Assembly (NCBI GenBank): GCA_021769025.1
Contig: JAETTS010000099.1
Span: forward strand, 1-8,236
DNA from: Enterocloster bolteae
GTDB lineage: Bacteria > Bacillota_A > Clostridia > Lachnospirales > Lachnospiraceae
Direction: 5' to 3'
DNA: 8,236 nucleotides
Below, piece by piece: positions 5,543 to 8,236 of this stretch (its first letter is position 1; every line of letters begins with the position of its first letter). The translations under genes and the position numbers were made by a program. The notes below the pieces were generated by a model. That model was not told the origin of the DNA and did no database searches. It saw nothing but the letters and a program-made list of their open reading frames with translations.

Positions 5543-8236
5543 TTAGCGCTGCACTAATTCCAGCAATTCTTCCCGACTTAGGCTTCCCAGGGAAACCATT
5601 CCTTCTGCCACCACCTGATCTGCCAGTGCTTGTTTGGCTGCCTGCAGTTTCATAATATTCTCCTCTATGGTATCCTTGGTGATCAGCTTAAACACAGTCA
5701 CCTGCTTATCCTGTCCGATGCGATGGGTTCTGTCTGTGGCCTGCTCCTGAGCCGCCACATTCCACCATGGGTCATAGTGTATCACCATATCCGCCGCCGT
5801 CAGATTGATGCCCGTTCCCCCTGCCTTCAAAGAAATAAGAAACAGAGGCACGTCATCCTTCTGGAATGCCTGAATCATCTTCAGCCGGCTCTCTTTCGGC
5901 GTCTCGCCGGTCAGCCGGTAAAACCGGATATTCTCTCTGGCAAGCCGCTCCCCGATCAATTCCAACATGGATGTAAACTGAGAAAACAGAAGGATCTTGT
6001 GTCCTGCACTTACGCCAGAGTTGATTAACTCCATACAGGTCTCCAGCTTGGCAGAGCCCGCCTTGTAATTCTCATAGATCAGCCTGGGATCACAGCATAC
6101 CTGCCGTAATCTGGTAAGGGCGGACAAAATCTGAATCTTATTGTCTCCTTCCAGGCTTTTCTTTAAGTTCCAGACTCCCGCCAGATAAAGTTCTTTCTGC
6201 TTCTTTTCCATCCTTGAGTAGACCACAGTCTCCAGCTTCTCCGGAAGTTCTTTTAACACCTGAGATTTCAACCGTCTCAGAATAAACGGACGTATCATCC
6301 TCTGAAGCTGTGCCAGGGCTATCGGATCTTTTTCTTTCACAATGGGAATCTCATATACTTTTTTAAACTTCTGGTAAGTATGGAGAAATCCCGGCATCAG
6401 ATAGTCAAAAATACTCCACAGCTCGCTTAAAGAATTTTCCACAGGGGTTCCCGTTAAGGCAAACCGGGTGATGGCCCGAACTGCCTTCACTGCTTTGGCA
6501 TTCTGGGTTAAAGGATTCTTGATATACTGGGCCTCATCAATGACCTGATACCGAAATACCATAGACTCATAACAGCCGATGTCTCTTCTGAGAAGATCAT
6601 AGGATGTGATCACCACCTGATACTCTCTCATGTGCAGAAGCTTCTCTTCCCGTTCCTGGACACTTCCCACTGCCACCAAAACCTGAAGGGACGGTGCAAA
6701 CCGCTTGATCTCCAGCTCCCAATTATAGACCAGCGATGCAGGGCAGAGGATCAGGGATGTGCTTCCATCCCCTTTTAATGACTCCTCATACAGAATGCTG
6801 ATCATCTGCACTGTCTTTCCCAGTCCCATGCTGTCTGCCAGTATCCCGCCAAATCCCCATGTATCCAAGGATTTCAGCCATTGAAATCCGGTCTTCTGAT
6901 ATCCTCTTAAGATTGTGGAAAATGGAGCCGGTATCTCAAAATCACTGTCCTCCACAGACTTCATCCCCCGGACTACCGACTTATACTCCGGATCCCCATG
7001 CAGACGGATCTCCCCATATTCCCGGTACATGCTGTCTAAGTAAAGCGCCCGGTATCTGGGAACCCTGGCCTTTCGTTTCTGCAATTCCCCCTTAGAAACC
7101 GCCAGGCCATCTACCATCCGGGCCACTGTCAGAAGCCCATTTTCCTCTAATTTCAAAAATTCTCCGGATTTCAGGCGATAATAAGACTTCTTCTGACGGT
7201 AGGCATCTAAGATCTTGGCCAGATCTGTCCCGTTTAGATCCCCCAAGTCCAAGGTCAATTCCAGCCAATCTCCCATAGTGCGCACTCCCACAGCCACCTT
7301 AGGGGCACTCAGAACCCTCAGATGCTCCCACTCTCCCGGCAGATACACGGCTCCCAGCTTTTCAAATTCCTCTATTCCCTCTGATAAAAGCTGGTAGATT
7401 GCATCTTCATCCTCCCGGATAACCAGGCTTTTGTCCTCCGAAGACCGATGTTTAAAATATTTTGTGATCACATGACTGATCCGGAATTCTCCCGGCACAT
7501 CCCGGCAGATGGTTTTGGGAACATGTTCATCCTCTGTCGGGCAGAACGAATACGTTCCATAGCTGAGGACCGGATACATACGGATCTCCCTAGGCCCCGG
7601 GCTTTCAAAGGTAAATTTAGCCTTCAGCTCCACCGGCTTTAATTCTTCCAGCTGAACCCCCTTTACCTCCAATATGCCGTATCCTTCTATCTTTTTTAAT
7701 ACCCTGGCATAAAACAGGGGAACATCCCTCTCCCCCACTGTCACCTCATAGGGTGCCTGGCTGCCCTGAGTCATCTGTTCAAAAAACACCTGGAGGTCAT
7801 GGCTAAACTGGCTGTCACACTGATACAGATTCTCCTTACCTGTCACGTACAGGTACTTTTCTCCCATGAAACTATAAATCCTTTTATCAATCCACACCTT
7901 TATTCCATGTTTTCCGGATTTCTCTACATGGATAGAAATCTCCGGATTTTTCCGGCACACCTTAAGAAGCCTTACCTCCCCTTTCACATCCCGGATTTCC
8001 AGATCCCGTCCTTCCATCAGTTCAAAAAAACGATCCCGGTTGCCTTTGCTTAAGCTTAATTCTCTCAGTGCAGGCCTGGCACCAAAGGAGCTCTTCTGAA
8101 ACTGTTTCATAACATCCTGATAGGTGCCTACAATCTCCAAAAGCAGCATCACCATAGGTCTGGAGGCCTCCGAAAAACATTCTGGATCGTGGCGGAAGGC
8201 AAGCCCCTTCCCATATTCCACATACGCCCCTTGTTC
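5543..8236 (-). CDS. SNF2-family DNA helicase/ATPase, N-terminus beyond window edge
   Basis: A DNA-dependent ATPase of the Swi2/Snf2 (RapA-like, superfamily 2) group, acting on DNA or DNA-bound proteins. Counting from the GTG at 8221, residues about 40-400 resemble the bacterial SNF2-associated region. The ATPase core follows: RGYQKTGFQWL (439-449), motif I DSMGLGKT (463-470), Ia LILCPASLVYNW, motif II IDEAQ (561-565), motif III TGTP (590-593), FSQF (746-749), motif V GGTGINL (801-807) and motif VI ATDRTHRIGQ (828-837). All motifs are intact, so the enzyme should be active. The frame is open to the window end (five more codons, no stop), and no ribosome site precedes the GTG, so the true start is outside. 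Bacterial relatives are usually near 1,080 residues with an N-terminal SWIM zinc finger, which would be the missing part. No functional link to the sugar genes is evident. Confidence 0.93.
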   Translation of the reverse strand, partial: EQGAYVEYGKGLAFRHDPECFSEASRPMVMLLLEIVGTYQDVMKQFQKSSFGARPALRELSLSKGNRDRFFELMEGRDLEIRDVKGEVRLLKVCRKNPEISIHVEKSGKHGIKVWIDKRIYSFMGEKYLYVTGKENLYQCDSQFSHDLQVFFEQMTQGSQAPYEVTVGERDVPLFYARVLKKIEGYGILEVKGVQLEELKPVELKAKFTFESPGPREIRMYPVLSYGTYSFCPTEDEHVPKTICRDVPGEFRISHVITKYFKHRSSEDKSLVIREDEDAIYQLLSEGIEEFEKLGAVYLPGEWEHLRVLSAPKVAVGVRTMGDWLELTLDLGDLNGTDLAKILDAYRQKKSYYRLKSGEFLKLEENGLLTVARMVDGLAVSKGELQKRKARVPRYRALYLDSMYREYGEIRLHGDPEYKSVVRGMKSVEDSDFEIPAPFSTILRGYQKTGFQWLKSLDTWGFGGILADSMGLGKTVQMISILYEESLKGDGSTSLILCPASLVYNWELEIKRFAPSLQVLVAVGSVQEREEKLLHMREYQVVITSYDLLRRDIGCYESMVFRYQVIDEAQYIKNPLTQNAKAVKAVRAITRFALTGTPVENSLSELWSIFDYLMPGFLHTYQKFKKVYEIPIVKEKDPIALAQLQRMIRPFILRRLKSQVLKELPEKLETVVYSRMEKKQKELYLAGVWNLKKSLEGDNKIQILSALTRLRQVCCDPRLIYENYKAGSAKLETCMELINSGVSAGHKILLFSQFTSMLELIGERLARENIRFYRLTGETPKESRLKMIQAFQKDDVPLFLISLKAGGTGINLTAADMVIHYDPWWNVAAQEQATDRTHRIGQDKQVTVFKLITKDTIEENIMKLQAAKQALADQVVAEGMVSLGSLSREELLELVQR

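Noticed and set aside
5543..8236. SNF2 helicase as part of a phage-defence system
   Set aside because: Helicases of this kind occur in some defence loci, but no defence partner is in the window; the downstream neighbours are sugar-catabolism genes. The upstream side is not visible.

Overview
The window looks like part of a chromosome from a Gram-positive anaerobe of the class Clostridia, most likely a Lachnospiraceae-type gut bacterium. Grounds for this are moderate GC, strong AGGAGG-type ribosome sites, a TTG start, a clostridial-style SNF2 helicase and a DUF4867-type protein. This assignment is inference from style and families; there is no rRNA or other marker. All six genes lie on the minus strand, so transcription runs from the high coordinates to the low ones. 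There are no tRNA or rRNA genes, insertion sequences, CRISPR arrays or phage genes.

In transcription order: (1) 8236-5543, a large SNF2-family DNA helicase/ATPase whose N-terminus lies beyond the window edge. (2) 5493-4675, an AraC-family regulator with an N-terminal cupin. (3) 4674-4486, a promoter region with two TGGTATAAT (extended -10) boxes facing the next gene, a third copy in the opposite direction, and a near-palindrome at the expected -35 position. (4) 4485-2962, a xylulokinase-like FGGY sugar kinase. (5) 2961-2713, a 249-base gap rich in inverted repeats. (6) 2712-2092, a DUF4867 (cupin-like, function unknown) protein with a TTG start. (7) 2073-589, an L-fucose/L-arabinose isomerase-superfamily enzyme. 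(8) 538-1, the first 179 residues of a transketolase, cut by the window edge.

Items 4 to 8 read as one pentose-catabolism operon controlled by the AraC protein. The isomerase would turn an aldopentose into a ketopentose, the kinase would phosphorylate it (probably to D-xylulose 5-phosphate), and transketolase would pass it into the pentose phosphate pathway. The DUF4867 protein sits between kinase and isomerase and presumably serves the same pathway, but its reaction is unknown. The sugar cannot be named from sequence: the kinase points to D-xylulose, while the isomerase family normally handles L-fucose/D-arabinose or L-arabinose-type sugars, and no XylA is present.

The points most worth a second look are this unusual isomerase/kinase/DUF4867 combination, a 14-base sequence shared (12 of 14 identical) between the kinase promoter and the region just before the AraC start, and the structured intercistronic block. 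No transporter is visible. No convincing rho-independent terminator was found.
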